Part shown: positions 10,946 through 23,073 of the stretch, in pieces
How positions within the stretch are numbered: position 1 is the stretch's first letter
How the letters are laid out: the number at the start of each line of letters is the position of its first letter
Assembly: GCA_963682055.1 (NCBI GenBank)
Contig: OY821750.1
Span: forward strand, 374,501-438,500
DNA length: 64,000 bases
Direction of reading: 5' to 3'
From: Primula veris
Taxonomy: Eukaryota > Streptophyta > Magnoliopsida > Ericales > Primulaceae
Notes under the pieces: model-generated
What the model was told of the DNA's origin: nothing
The model's input: the letters and a program-made list of their open reading frames with translations, nothing else
Databases searched by the model: none
Position numbers and translations under genes: made by a program

Positions 10946-12418
10946 TGTTGGTTTCCGTGTACGAAATAACAATTAACAATAATTAAAGGACTAAACAGTA
11001 ATTAAATAAAACCAGTGTAATCTTTATTAATTTCCAAATGGAATACAATAAATTGATTACAACATGTAGGTACTGAAAAGTAAATAAAACAAACGTTATC
11101 AGATTATTATTAATTAATAATCTGATGTACTGTTTTGCAATTAAAAGAAACTGCCGGACTGGAAAGTATAAACTTAACAGCCGGACTGTTCTGTTATGAA
11201 TTTAAAGTACAGGACTGAATTGAAACTATTCTAATTACATAATCTAATTACAGAATAGTAATTACAGCAAAAACCAGAACTTTAAACTAATTACAGAATG
11301 GTACAAACAGAATATAAAAGCTACAGCTAAGGACAGCAATATAAAATACTGAAATTAAAATTACAGAAAAGTAAATTGCGTAATTGAAATAACAGAATTG
11401 TAAATGGACAGAATTGAAAACAATAGTAAATGGACAGAATTGAAAACAATAGTAAATGGACAGAATTGAAAACACAAAATAAGACGAGGCTACTGTTAAC
11501 AGTATGCCCTTAACCGATATTCGCCCAACCACCTTTAGGTTTCTGGTTGCGTTGGCGCTTCGATCCCAAGGTACAACGTCTCGGATGACTCGCCGGAAAC
11601 TGGCGACGAGTCAAGGTCGAGCTGTTGGTGGGTGGTTCTCTCTGGTTCTAAAATGTAATGCTAATTTTTGGAGAGATGATATATGCTACTGGTGTTTTAT
11701 TTCAGAATGTTATGTATATTTGACATGTGGGGGGGTCTGCCTATTTATAGGCTTGCTGAGTATCTCAGCCATTAAAGTCACTTTACTACTGTCAGTTTTC
11801 GAAATTCGAAACTGCAGTATTAACTTTGCAATGAATTCATATTTATTGCAACAGTTACAACTTTGCTGGAAGCTTTTCCCGAGCAGGCACGCGTTTCCCG
11901 AACAGGCACACTTTTCCCGAACAGGCGCGCTTTTCCCGAACAGGAACACTTTTCCCGAACTGGAACAGGCGCACTTTTTCCCGTTGAGCTAAAAACCCGA
12001 CGAGCAAGCCCGCCCGACCGAGCAAGCCCATGTGTGGTACACAATACACACATGTGTATGTGGACACACTACTTAATATCCACATGGGATACCTTAGTAT
12101 ATATATTGTAAAAATCACTCATGATTTTCCAATGTGGGATAACCCTCATGGGTTAAATCCCATTTCTTTTCTCATTTTCCAGCATTGACTTTATTTTCTC
12201 TTTCGAGTACCAACCTTCGAGTCCAATTATCATTCACACCCTTCCTCCGAATAGGTCATGCGATATACTGTTGCGAAGCTCGTCGTACGGGCTACTCAAA
12301 CGCTTTGAGTATGGCCTCAGAAAAACTGAGTAGTCACATCGAAAATTGACTCAAAGATGGTCCATGACCACTTGGAACAACCATGTTTAAAACATGTTTT
12401 CCTACAATTTTTCCAACA
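10946..12418 (-). repeat. 3' LTR of the deleted copia element (1473 bp)
   Basis: Full-length LTR with TGTTGG...CCAACA ends. It aligns with 14730-15832, but keeps about 35 bp at its left edge and about 235 bp (11470-11705) that the right LTR has lost. It includes a short minisatellite at 11874-11985. Confidence 0.9.
11874..11985. repeat. LTR minisatellite, about 20-bp unit
   Basis: Five to six imperfect units of a TTTTCCCGAACAGGC-type sequence. The right LTR has only about two or three units (15358-15408), so copy number changed within the same element after insertion. Confidence 0.8.
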
Positions 12419-12975
12419 ATCCCCCACATGAATGCAATTGGCTCGAAAGCCCATGTCCTAAATGCAAATCAAGAGAACCGTAAAAGTTCACTGCCTAAGG
12501 TCAGGTAGCGCGCGCCTTGAACCTGCCGTAGCGGAATACCACCCAGAATACTGCTATTAGGTAGCTGTAAAGCTTTGAACCATCAAGCTTTGTGTATCTC
12601 AGAATGGCACCCGCACAGTGCCCTCTCTACCCACGTACTAGGCCCTTTAGTTGTTGTCCATATTTGGCCTGGACTGCCTTGGCAACTTCAACTGAGTGCT
12701 CTAGTGAATTAGCCCAAGTTCATCACATGGTACCGTCCTTACACACTCGTTATAGGTGTTCCAAGTCGAAAGTGTCCTGACTCACTTTACTCGACCGTCG
12801 AGTTACTTGGATCATTAAGAGCCTCAAGCTCACCCTTACAATGGTACAGGTCTATCACTCTGTCATCGCGGAAATGGGCTGGGAACTCCAGGTTCCCGAG
12901 TGCTTTGTTCGGTTGCCCCCACAGTTCAGTTTCCCTTTGAACCTATCAGGAAATATTCCGTTTAGGTTGGGTTGC
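12419..12975 (-). other. copia 3' untranslated internal region and PPT
   Basis: Between the pol stop codon and the 3' LTR there is no open frame. The polypurine tract (minus strand GTGGGGGAT) touches the LTR at 12419-12428 and primes plus-strand DNA synthesis in this class of element. Confidence 0.7.
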
Positions 12976-14723
12976 CTATGGGGGGGCCACCAATTTAATG
13001 GGCTGTAATCCCATTCCGTTCGATGACGTCTCGACTCCCACTTGAGTCAAGCCTTTTGTTAATGGATCCGCTATGTTTTCCTTTGATCTCACAAAATCTA
13101 AGGATACCACACCGTTGGATAACAATTCCCTTACGGATTTATGTCTCCGACGTATATGTCGAGACTTTCCATTATACATATGATTCTGAGCCCGCGCAAT
13201 AGCTGATTGACTATCGCAATGCATGCTTATTGCTGGAACAGGTTTTGGCCACATTGGAATTCCTTCCAATAGACTTCTCAGCCAGTCTGCCTCTTCGGTT
13301 GCTAAGTCTAACGCTATGAATTCTGATTTCATAGTTGACCTTGCAATACATGTCTGTTTGGAGGATCTCCAAGACACAGCAGCTCCTCCCATTATAAACA
13401 CATATCCACTCGTGGACCTTGTGCTATTGGAGTCTGATATCCAGTTGGCATCTGAATACCCTTCCAGTACCGCTGGATATCTGGTATAGTGCAGCCCGTA
13501 ATCGGCTGAAAACCTCATATATCTGAGAAGTTTCATTATGGCCTTCCAGTGTTCCTCATTCGGATTGCTGGTGTACCTACTCAGTCTACTCACTGAGTTT
13601 GCTATGTCTGGTCTAGTGCAATTCATTATATACATGAGACTGCCTATGACTCGAGAGAATTCCAATTGATTCACACTTTTACCGAAATTCTTTTTTAGGT
13701 TACAGTTGAACTCAATTGGGGTTCTAGACATAGCCTTACTGTCCTTGTCAAACTTGTCTAAAACTTGTTTAACATAGTGACTTTGGGACAAGGCATACCC
13801 CTCTGATGTTTTGGTAATCTTCATACCAAGTATTACATCAGCTATACCCAGGTCCTTCATATCGAAGTGTTGTGATAACATTTTTTTTGTGGAGCTGATT
13901 CTATCATTACTCCCAATTATGATCATGTCATCCACATAGAGACAGACTACAACACAGTCTCTTCCACTTCCTTTGGAGTAGACACATTTATCACACTCAT
14001 TAATGTGAAAACCGTTTGATAGTATAATTCTATCAAACTTCTCGTGCCATTGCTTTGGCGCTTGTTTGAGTCCATATAGAGACTTTACAAGTTTGCACAC
14101 TTGGTGCTCTTTACCAGGAACTACAAACTCTTCCGGTTGTTCCATGTAAATCTCTTCTTCCAGTTCTCCATTCAGAAATGCTGTCTTTATATCCATTTGA
14201 TGTATTTCCATATCAAACAAAGCTGCGAGAGCAATGACGATTCGGATGGACGTTTTCCTGGAGACAGGAGCATAAGTGTCAAAATAATCGACACCTTCCG
14301 TTTGCCTGAAGCCTTTCACTACAAGTCTCGCCTTGTATTTCTCAATCGTGCCGTCAACCTTTAACTTCCTCTTGAAGATCCACTTGTGACCTAGGGGCTT
14401 GCATCCTTTCGGAAGATCCACTAGTTCCCAAGTGTGATTTTGCATGATTGATTCAATTTTATTTTGAATAGCTTCTTCCCAATATTGGGAATCCGGTGTT
14501 GACATAGCTTGTTTATATGTCGCCGGTTCGCCTTCAACCATGAAGTTTCCTTCCTTGCCCTTTTGCTGCGCCGAGGCTCTTCCTCTTCTTCTGTCGGTTC
14601 ACTTGCCCCCACATTTCCTTCACTGTTCAACTCTTCAGTTGGTACAGATGTAGGTAATTTTCGGGGAAAGATATCCTCAAAGAAGGAGGCCTCTCGGCTT
14701 TCCATATACGTATCTACGTGCAC
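12976..14723 (-). pseudogene. Ty1-copia pol remnant: reverse transcriptase and RNase H
   Basis: A 521-codon open stretch (14541-12976) carries the copia reverse transcriptase and RNase H. Visible landmarks are [20 protein letters not shown], then [20 protein letters not shown], the catalytic [10 protein letters not shown], and RNase H pieces YSDANWISD and SRHIRRRH. The preceding stretch (14723 to about 14570), with the acidic linker [15 protein letters not shown], is in another frame, so at least one frameshift near 14570 separates them. Integrase, protease and gag are absent. Several conserved positions are changed, for example TMKSEF where AEAEY or AEAEF is usual in RNase H, consistent with decay. 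It is a retrotransposon relic, not a host gene. Confidence 0.9.
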
Positions 14724-14729
14724 ATCGGG

Positions 14730-15832
14730 ATTAAAGGACTAAACAGTAATTAAATAAAACCAGTGTAATCTTTATTAATTTCCAAATGGAATACAATAAA
14801 TTGATTACAACATGTAGGTACTGAAAAGTAAATAAAACAAACGTTATCAGATTATTATTAATTAATAATCTGATGTACTGTTTTGCAATTAAAAGAAACT
14901 GCCGGACTGGAAAGTATAAACTTAACAGCCGGACTGTTCTGTTATGAATTTAAAGTACATGACTGAATTGAAACTATTCTAATTACATAATCTAATTACA
15001 GAATAGTAATTACAGCAAAAACCAGAACTTTAAACTAATTACAGAATGGTACAAACAGAATATAAAAGCTACAGCTAAGGACAGCAATATAAAATACTAA
15101 AATTAAAATTACAGAAAAGTAAATTGCGTAATTGAAATAACAGAATTGTAAATGGACAGAATTGAAAACAATAGTAAATGGACAGAATTGATGTTATGTA
15201 TATTTGACATGTGGGGGGGTCTGCCTATTTATAGGCTTGCTGAGTATCTCAGCCATTAAAGTCACTTTACTACTGTCAGTTTTCGAAATTCGAAACTGCA
15301 GTATTAATTTTGCAATGAATTCATATTTATTGCAACAGTTACAGCTTTGCTGGAAGCTTTTCCCGAGCAGGCACGCGTTTCCCGAGTAGGCGCACTTTTT
15401 CCCGACTGACCAAGCAAGCACAACCGACCGACCGAGCAAGCCCATGTGTGGTACACAATACACACATGTGTATGTGGACACACTACTTAATATCCACATG
15501 GGATAGCTTAGTATATATATTGTAAAAATCACTCATGATTTTCCAATGTGGGATAACCCTCATGGGTTAAATCCCATTTCTTTTCTCATTTTCCAGCATT
15601 GACTTTATTTTCTCTTTCGAGTACCAACCTTCGAGTCCAATTATCATTCACACCCTTCCTCCGAATAGGTCATGCGATATACCGTTGCGAAGCTCGTCGT
15701 ACGAGCTACTCAAACGCTTTGAGTATGACCTCAGAAAAGCTGAGTAGTCATATCGAAAATTGACTCAAAGATTGTCCGTGACCACTTGGAACAATCATGT
15801 TTAAAACATGTTTTCCTACAATTTTTCCAACA
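14730..15832 (-). repeat. 5' LTR of the deleted copia element, truncated (1103 bp)
   Basis: Lacks the distal edge of the LTR, where it is fused to pol at about 14730, and an internal segment near 15190. Otherwise it is very similar to 10946-12418. Confidence 0.88.
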
Positions 15833-15837
15833 AAAGG

Positions 15838-18797
15838 TACATCCTTCTTATAGCTCCTTTTGACGAAGAAGGGTGAACGATGGTAACCCTACCAAGATTC
15901 ACTTGATATTTGCTATTAAGTGCACATGCATACATGTCAAGCGGAGAAACCATTTGTTGTTAAAGAAGATCTCATCAGCGTGAAAAAACGGTCTAATTTG
16001 GTGCGTGAAACAGATTTAAGTCCCATAAGAAAAATTATGGACGATACAATATACACTTTACAGTCTATAGACGATACAATAATTGAATCATAGACAAAAG
16101 AAAAGGAACGAGCTAATTCCTTAGAAACATTCAGGTTGCACTGAACTACATCAAACTGAAATGATAAATCTTTAGGTGGATGGACCAGATTCTAATAAAT
16201 AAATAAATAAGTTGCTCTTGAGTAGCCTACTTAGTTTATATGATTTTATAAGAACCATTCTTAGTGCTTACAAATTTATTATCATGATAGAGACATCCAT
16301 TCTTTTCAAGATAAGTGCATCATTTTCCTTTTTTAGTATAGTTTGTTCTAAGGTGAATTGACAGATATCTAAAAGGTAATTCTTATTTGGATAGTTAATA
16401 TTGGTTTTATCTCATTTTAGTAAAGCTTTACAGTGGGTGCTCATTTATTGTGTTCCCCACTGGCATATTATTATAACATACTTAAAAATGAACTCGTTTG
16501 TTTGTTAATTACTTGTTAGACGTAAGTTTTGGTATAAAGGTTACCTAATTCACTGCAAAAAATATTGCTTGATACATTGAAAGTGAATTACGTTCTTTAG
16601 TCTTTACCAACGGTTTATTCATTTTCATGTTTTATGCCTGTTTCTAAGTTGTTGTTCAGTTCTAATAAAACTTTGATTGAAAAGGTTTAAAATTGATGTT
16701 TCTCCACTTAATTCTAGTGTTAATGGTTTTGGAAGAAAAAATTTCCTCTGGGTTGTGACCGAGGACCCTTCTGATTCTTAAATTTGAAGCTAATTTTCGA
16801 CATATAATAATGTTCTATTACAAAAGATTGTTTCCTATTAAAATGTTCTTGCTTTTTTTGAAGCTACCCGATGGTGGAATCGTTAATGAACTTGGGTTAC
16901 AAAAATGCTCATCTTCATCGTCGCCTGTCGATGACGAGGAATATAAAGAAAAGAAGTATAAATGCGCTTCTAATGAGATGAGAGTATTTGGAGCAATTGG
17001 TAATGATGCAAGCAGTCTGGTTTAGAGAGCTGTTCATATATCTACTCGCCGAATATTGGGGGTTGAAGAAAATTAATATTTTCCAAAAGGTTTCACTTGA
17101 TTTTCATTCTTACTGTTTAAGTTCCAAAATCACTATAAAAATATGTTACACCACATTAGGAATTTAAAATAATTAACTGGTTGACATATTGCCCTAATAA
17201 GGGCTTATTTGGTTGCATCGTTTAAGCCAATATGCTGGATCATCTAAGTTTAATGAAAAATCATTCTTTTTAAGCTAATGCATGGAACAGAAACGCTAAG
17301 CTTTTAACCTTATAAGCAACCAAATAAAGTCAAACCCACCTTACCTAAAATTTCTAGCTTTTCAGGCTAGTGAAACGGAAAATTTAAGCTTTTAAGCTGA
17401 TAAACGGAAATTTTACACTCATTTTTCACTAATGTTTTGACTGTTGCAACTTTCATGAATATTTATGTGACATGTTTGATTGAAGAGACAATTACATTAA
17501 TATTGTGAAGCACAAAGAAAGTGGATACACATATGCCCACTTTCCTTTTTTTTGCTATACGGATAAGTTCATTGCATTGTATATAAATGGATCATTCAAT
17601 ATATTCAATGCATAGCATGATTTGAAGTGTAAATTGTGTTTCTTTCCCTTATTAATGGCAAGACATAACAGGTATTGATATGTAAATTTATCAAACTTAT
17701 TATGCTTATTAAAGAAAATGATTATAGTTATTGATGACTATGTGTTTAGTTAGGTGGTATCATACATGTGCAAGAAAATTGATATGTAACCCAACTTTGA
17801 CAAATTGAGCATTTACAACTTTGGAGCAAGTGTACGAAATAGTTAATTTTTTTATTTGAGGTCATATAAATACTTGTAACTTAATTACGAGTTGCGATTC
17901 ATTTTTTTCTCTATGGCAATTGCATGTCTATTGACCTGTATCTGACTTTTTACAATTTTTGGATTTCTTTCTCTTGCTTTAAATTAAAAGTTTTTACCTT
18001 CAGTTTTAAATCACTTAAGTTTTACGATAAGCTGTTAACGTAATCATATTAATTGATGATTGTGTCGGTTGTGGATGAAAACAAAGGGGAACAGCCAATT
18101 GCATAAGTATTGATTATCGAGTGAAAATATAAACGAATATGCCAAATAAATTAAAAAGTGATAAAAACAATTATTCATCCATAATTAGGGGTTTAGATGA
18201 CACACGGCCACTATTTAACAATATTTTGGCAATAATCACGTAAATTAACTAACAGGAGCCAACCGTTAATTACATGAGTTATAAGTCTCGCATGTCTAAA
18301 AAAAGTTTGATCAAGAAAACAAAATGAAAAATATGTTCATTGAGAACCAAGTTTGGTTGCAACTAACATTAATTAAACACATTTCCAAATGTACGCATCA
18401 CTCATGAATTAATTCAAAATCAATGTATTATAAATATTATTTCAACAAAATAAACATAGAGCTAGCTAGCTAGGTAGTGTAGGCATCAATTAACGGGCGT
18501 TGACCGAAAATCATATGTCGTATGACTTCCATTATGTAAATTAACGTGCACTTGGTTATAAGCTTTTTCACTTTATCATTTGCAAGATGTGAGTTCTTGA
18601 TATTTACTCTCCATTTTGAGAGGGAATATTGATGTATACATACATGTTTTGGGTTCATTCTGTTACTATTTGCATACAGGGGTGTATTACTGTAAATAAG
18701 TTTGTTTTCTGTTATAAGTCAGTTACAACGTGCACCAACATATATGTACCAAACTATCACCCTTTTATTTACTAACGAGAATCATTCTTTTCTCGTT
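15838..18797. other. gene-free spacer with duplicated blocks
   Basis: Bases 17410-17768 repeat 9708-10064 and 17947-18110 repeat 6719-6862. Around 16861-17022 there is a short exon-like open stretch (LPDGGIVNELGLQKCSSSSS, followed by an acidic-basic run) that starts after an AG and ends at a stop. I do not recognise it and cannot join it to other exons. Nothing else gene-like is seen. Confidence 0.5.
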
Positions 18798-19154
18798 CTT
18801 AAGCAATGTGGTCTTTCCTGAGCCTGCAGGTCCGAGCAGTAGTGTTATCCTTAAAAAACATAGAGAGAGTTCAGATGAAAAAAGATATATGCGAGGCTAC
18901 GGTTTCACGAGAAAAAAGTAATAACATGAACATCCTTGGCTTCACAATCCCAGTCACATCATTCAGTATTTTGACGATTTTCTTTTTCGATGGGAGACGC
19001 TTACAAGATCCAAGAATTCCCTATGTAATTACAAATTCAAACTCATTATTGTTAAGAAACCAGTCCATCCATGGAAATGATTCATTAAATATGACATTGA
19101 GTATCTAAAACGAAAATGTAAAGGGGTAATAATACTAAATCAATTGAATTTTTA
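18798..19154 (-). pseudogene. second copy of the ABCG pseudo-exons, truncated
   Basis: This block is nearly identical to 3366-3726. On the minus strand it holds the exon with PSKKKIVKILNDVTG and the start of the P-loop exon [12 protein letters not shown], which stops abruptly inside that exon. The donor after the first exon is degraded, as in the other copy. It therefore arose by duplication of an already broken ABCG fragment or decayed the same way. Confidence 0.85.
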
Positions 19155-19519
19155 CCATAGAGATATGTTTGAAGCAAGGTCGGATGTGTGCTTATTATAA
19201 GTCTGTAACATTGTACAACTGGGGGCTTTCCCTGTTTTTACTAATTTAACTTATCACACTTTTGCTTACTTGGTAATCCTACAACACTCGGCTTTTTTGC
19301 TTCGGTGTTGTAACTGTTATTCATTTCATTTGCTACTTTTCTTTCCAACTAATTATGACACTGTGTCGAAGTTTTTTCATACGTTGGAGTGCTTTTGTTA
19401 CGGGTTCATTTGTTTGTGGTTCCGATACTCGATACGGATTTTGACACGTATCAAAATCATTATCCGGAAAAATAACTCAGCAACAAAATAAACATATATC
19501 TAAAACAATTATGAACACT

Positions 19520-20711
19520 ACTAATGTTGGAAAAATAGGAAAAACATGTAGTTTAAACATGTTTTTCCAAAGTGGTCAGGGACCAATTTTGAGTCAATTT
19601 TTAATGCGACTCCTCAGTTTTTCTGAGGCCATACTCTATGCGTTTGAGTAGCTCGTACGACGAGTTTCGCAACGGTATATCGCATGACCTATTCGGAGGA
19701 ATGGTGTGAATGATAATTGGACTCGAATGTTGGTACTCGAAAGAGGGAAAAAACCGAAATCTGGAAAGTGGAGTAGAGAGTGGGAATAAACCATGAGGGT
19801 TATCCCACATTGGAAAAACAAGGTTGTTTTTTACTCTATATATACAAGTCCATCCCATGTAGTTGGTAAACTAATAAAGTCTGCATACCCATGAGTGGGT
19901 TAGTGTGTACCACACGCGCGCACTCGCTCGGGTCTCGGGACTCGGGTCATGGGACGCGGGCCCATCCCCTCACATTCTAACACACATTCAAATCAGTATT
20001 TTCTCTCTAACCAAAAGCTGCATATATTTTTTTCATAGCACTTAGAAACCAGAGAGAACCACCCACTAAAAGCTCGACTTAGACTCGTCGCCAGTTTCCG
20101 GCGAGTCTTCCGAGAGACGTTGTACCTTGGGATCGAAGCGCCAACGCAACCAGAAACCTTAAGGTGGTTGGGCGAATATCGGTTAAGGGCATACTGTTAA
20201 CAGTAGACTCGTCCGTTTAATTTTACATTCTGTCCGTTTTAATTTTTCGCATTTAAATTCAGTTTTTACATTATGTCCTTTCAATTCAGTATTTTAATTC
20301 AGTATTTAAATATTCTGTCATTAGCTGTAGCTTTTATATTCTGTATTTACTTTTCTGTAATTAGTTTAAAGTACTGTTTCTATTCTGTAATTTCATTTCT
20401 GTATTTTAATTCTGTAATTAGATTAGTTTCTATTCAGTCCTGTAATTTAAATTCATAACAGAACAGTCCGGCTGTTAAATCTATACTTTCCAGTCCGGCA
20501 GTTTCTTTTAATTGCAAATCAGTACATCAGATTATTAATTAATAATAATCTGATAACGTTTGCTTTAATTACTTTTCAGTACTTACATGTTGTAATCAGT
20601 TTATTGTATTTCATTTGGAAATTAATAAAGATTACACTGGTTTTATTTAATTATTGTTTAGTCCTTTATTTATTATTAATTGTTATTTCGTATACGGAAA
20701 CCAACAACTAA
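19520..20711 (+). mobile_element. solo LTR, same copia family, plus orientation
   Basis: LTR from 19525 to 20706 (1182 bp), starting TGTTGG and ending CCAACA, flanked by the perfect target duplication ACTAA (19520-19524 and 20707-20711). Its sequence matches the LTRs at 10946-12418 in reverse orientation, for example the AGCTCGTACGACGAG and AATTAATAATAATCTGAT stretches. There is no internal domain, so it reflects recombination between the two LTRs of a former full element. Confidence 0.92.
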
Positions 20712-20977
20712 CTATATATATAACCAATAATTGTACATTAATTTATTATCACTAGCTAGCATGTTTGGCCTGTACATTCATGCAGTCACGTTAATTAATT
20801 CATTTGCACAAACTTTTGATACCTGCATACGTGTGACAGTGCATAGGTCATTAATTCATGTTTTCATGTGGTTATATATTTTGGGATTGAGTTGCGGTTA
20901 CTAAATCGCGGTTTAATACATTTTAACCCGTTTCAAGCCGCAATATATATAAAAGAATATAAGTTAAAAATATAAGT

Positions 20978-21032
<55 letters not shown>

Positions 21033-21714
21033 CCCATATATATATATATATATATAGATGTGTGTATTTAATGATACTAACCTCTTGCTCTTATTATATT
21101 TTAGTTTTATTACTTGTTCATTAATGTTATAAACGTATTATGATCGATTTCAATTTTTATTTCTTTTTAAAATATATAATTTATTTTTAAAATTTAGCCT
21201 GATTGTGCAAATTATGAAAAATAAACTATAAAAATAAAAATTTAAGAATGAACCCGCGCCAATCCGTAATTTATTTTGCGAGTTGAGTTGGATTGGATTT
21301 TTAACGTACTATAACAAGTTTGACTGGTTTGGTTTGAAATTTAAATTTTATCAATTTGTCTCGTGATTTTTTATACAAGTTAAATTTGAATTAAGATCAA
21401 TCCGTCGCAATGCGTGTGGTGCCGACTCCAGTATAGTTTTCACATGCAAATAATTGAGGGCAATAAGTGAAAAACTCATGTTTCGTAATTGTATAAATTA
21501 AGAGCAAATGCTACCAAACTAACTATACATAGTATACTCTCATTCTCTTCTCATTAATTAAGGTACTCTCTAGATTTCTCTTTGTACATACCCATAAAAT
21601 TATGGAGCCCCTTTTAATATACAATATTATTATTATTGTAAAGTTTTGTAACGTGACTCCTCTTTCATTTTTATGTTTTTCAGCTAATTAATCAAGGAGT
21701 AGATAGTAACAACG
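20712..21714. other. AT-rich upstream spacer
   Basis: Contains a long TA microsatellite (20980-21056) and presumably the promoter and 5' leader of the small gene starting at 21715. A CAG at about 21681-21683 followed by a purine-rich leader could be a 5' UTR intron acceptor. Confidence 0.4.
20980..21056. repeat. TA dinucleotide microsatellite
   Basis: About 25 TA units, a short TTCCC interruption, then about ten more. Confidence 0.95.
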
Positions 21715-23073
21715 ATGAATAATCAGCCAATTAGAACTGCTGGGGAGGTATTAATTTGTATTTCATTAGTGTAAATATTATTCGTTTTTCATACTAAATT
21801 TCTTAATTGTTGGTTTATTAACTTTAATTTTATTTTAGTGTTCAAAATCAATTCATCAAATCTGCAGCAACGTCTTGCTTCCATTAAAAAATACTAGCAT
21901 GATGAGTGATATTTTCAACAGAATCATATATATTTTTAAAATTTATAAAAAATAAATAATTATGTCGTAAGAATAATTTTGAATTTTAAAAAAGAGTTGT
22001 AAAATTACAAATAGGTTTTACCATTTTGAAATTTAGGTTTATTTTCAGTTTTATAATTTTTTGGTATTTTCTGTTTTTTGCATATATTATGGAAAATTAC
22101 AAAATTGTTATAGAATGAGTGTTTATATAAAGTTCCAAAAGTAGGTTTAGAACTCAGTTTTATAAATTAAATAATTTTATAACAAATTTTCTAATTTTTC
22201 ACAAAAAGTCTTTAGAAAGGTTAAAAAAAGTGCCAAATTACCAAAAAATATATATAAAAAAGCACCGATATTTTAAATTATCAAATTCTACTTTGTAACT
22301 AGTTTCCATATTTTTTTTGACTTTATTAAAAAAATACCCAATTTTTTTTAAAAAATGACTTTGTAAAATTTGAAACTCAATTTCTAACTTTTTATAACCA
22401 GTTTTACAACTTACATTTTTTTTCATCTTTTATTTTTGTTTAAAAAAAAGTCAAAGAAATTTAATTTTGAGAGAGAGAGAGAGAGTGAGCCGTAAGGAAG
22501 TTTTAGTTTTTTTTCCTAAATCCTAAAGCTTTCTTCTTATAATTTTGTAGCCAACAAAAATAGTTAAGCATTTGTTTTTTGTGCACAGATTCTTGCTCCT
22601 GTCGAGTGGACGGATTTTGAAATCCACAGGCTAAGAGAGCTAGCAGTAGAATTTCCACCGGGAATGCCTTTACGATTTACTCTAATAGCCACAAGCATTG
22701 GCAACGGAAAAACCGAACCCCACGTTGCAGAAAGGGTAAAGTTTTATTATTAAACAATTATGATTCTACATGTTTAACAAAAACTTAAGGAAATATAATG
22801 TTAATAAATCGATGTTTTGTTCAGATTTACAACTTGAACATAGACGGCTTTAATTGCCGTCGCTGCGAAAGACAAGTTTCGCATGTGGCCGTTTTTCATG
22901 GAAACTTTCAGCAATTTGGGTATTAATTTTATGTAATTGTTCATTATTTTTATTATTGTCATAATTTTTTGGATTGATTTATATATATTTGATTTTTCAG
23001 AGACTTGCGATTCTGTAGTGTTGTTTGCAGAGATGACCACATTGCGGAGCAAGGAGGTCAAGACGCGGCATAA
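21715..23073 (+). CDS. small SANT-like / two-Cys-pair protein, four exons (copy 2)
   Basis: Exons 21715-21747, 22589-22735, 22825-22919 and 23001-23073 join to a 115-residue protein with GT-AG introns of phase 0, 0 and 2. Exon 1 gives MNNQPIRTAGE. Exon 2 is a SANT-like unit, VEWTDFEIHRLRELAVEFPP, then GMPLRF, LIATSIGNGKT and HVAER. The W, FP, G-P-R and IA positions match the SANT domains of DNAJC1/DNAJC2-type proteins. Exon 3 has NIDGFNCRRC and exon 4 RFCSVVC followed by DDHIAEQ, giving two cysteine pairs. There is no signal peptide or membrane segment. It is homologous to the minus-strand gene at 4207-4865 with the same exon plan. No reading-frame or splice damage is visible, so I regard it as likely functional. 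I do not recognise a named family; a nuclear or chromatin role is inference. Confidence 0.7.

Larger units (their letters stand above)
10941..15837 (-). mobile_element. Ty1-copia LTR retrotransposon, internally deleted, minus orientation
   Basis: The element spans 10946-15832 and is flanked by a perfect 5-bp target duplication AAAGG (10941-10945 and 15833-15837). Read on the minus strand the 5' LTR is on the right (14730-15832) and the 3' LTR on the left (10946-12418), starting TGTTGG and ending CCAACA. A polypurine tract GTGGGGGA lies next to the 3' LTR near 12419. Only reverse transcriptase and RNase H remain. The primer-binding site, gag, protease and most of integrase are gone, because the pol region joins directly to the middle of an LTR at about 14730. 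The copy could only move with help in trans, if at all. Confidence 0.92.

Noticed and set aside
11504..12111. several overlapping open frames in both strands
   Set aside because: They are created by the 20-bp minisatellite and GC-rich part of an LTR and have no protein motif.
18730..19108. plus-strand open frames
   Set aside because: Antisense of the second ABCG pseudo-exon copy.
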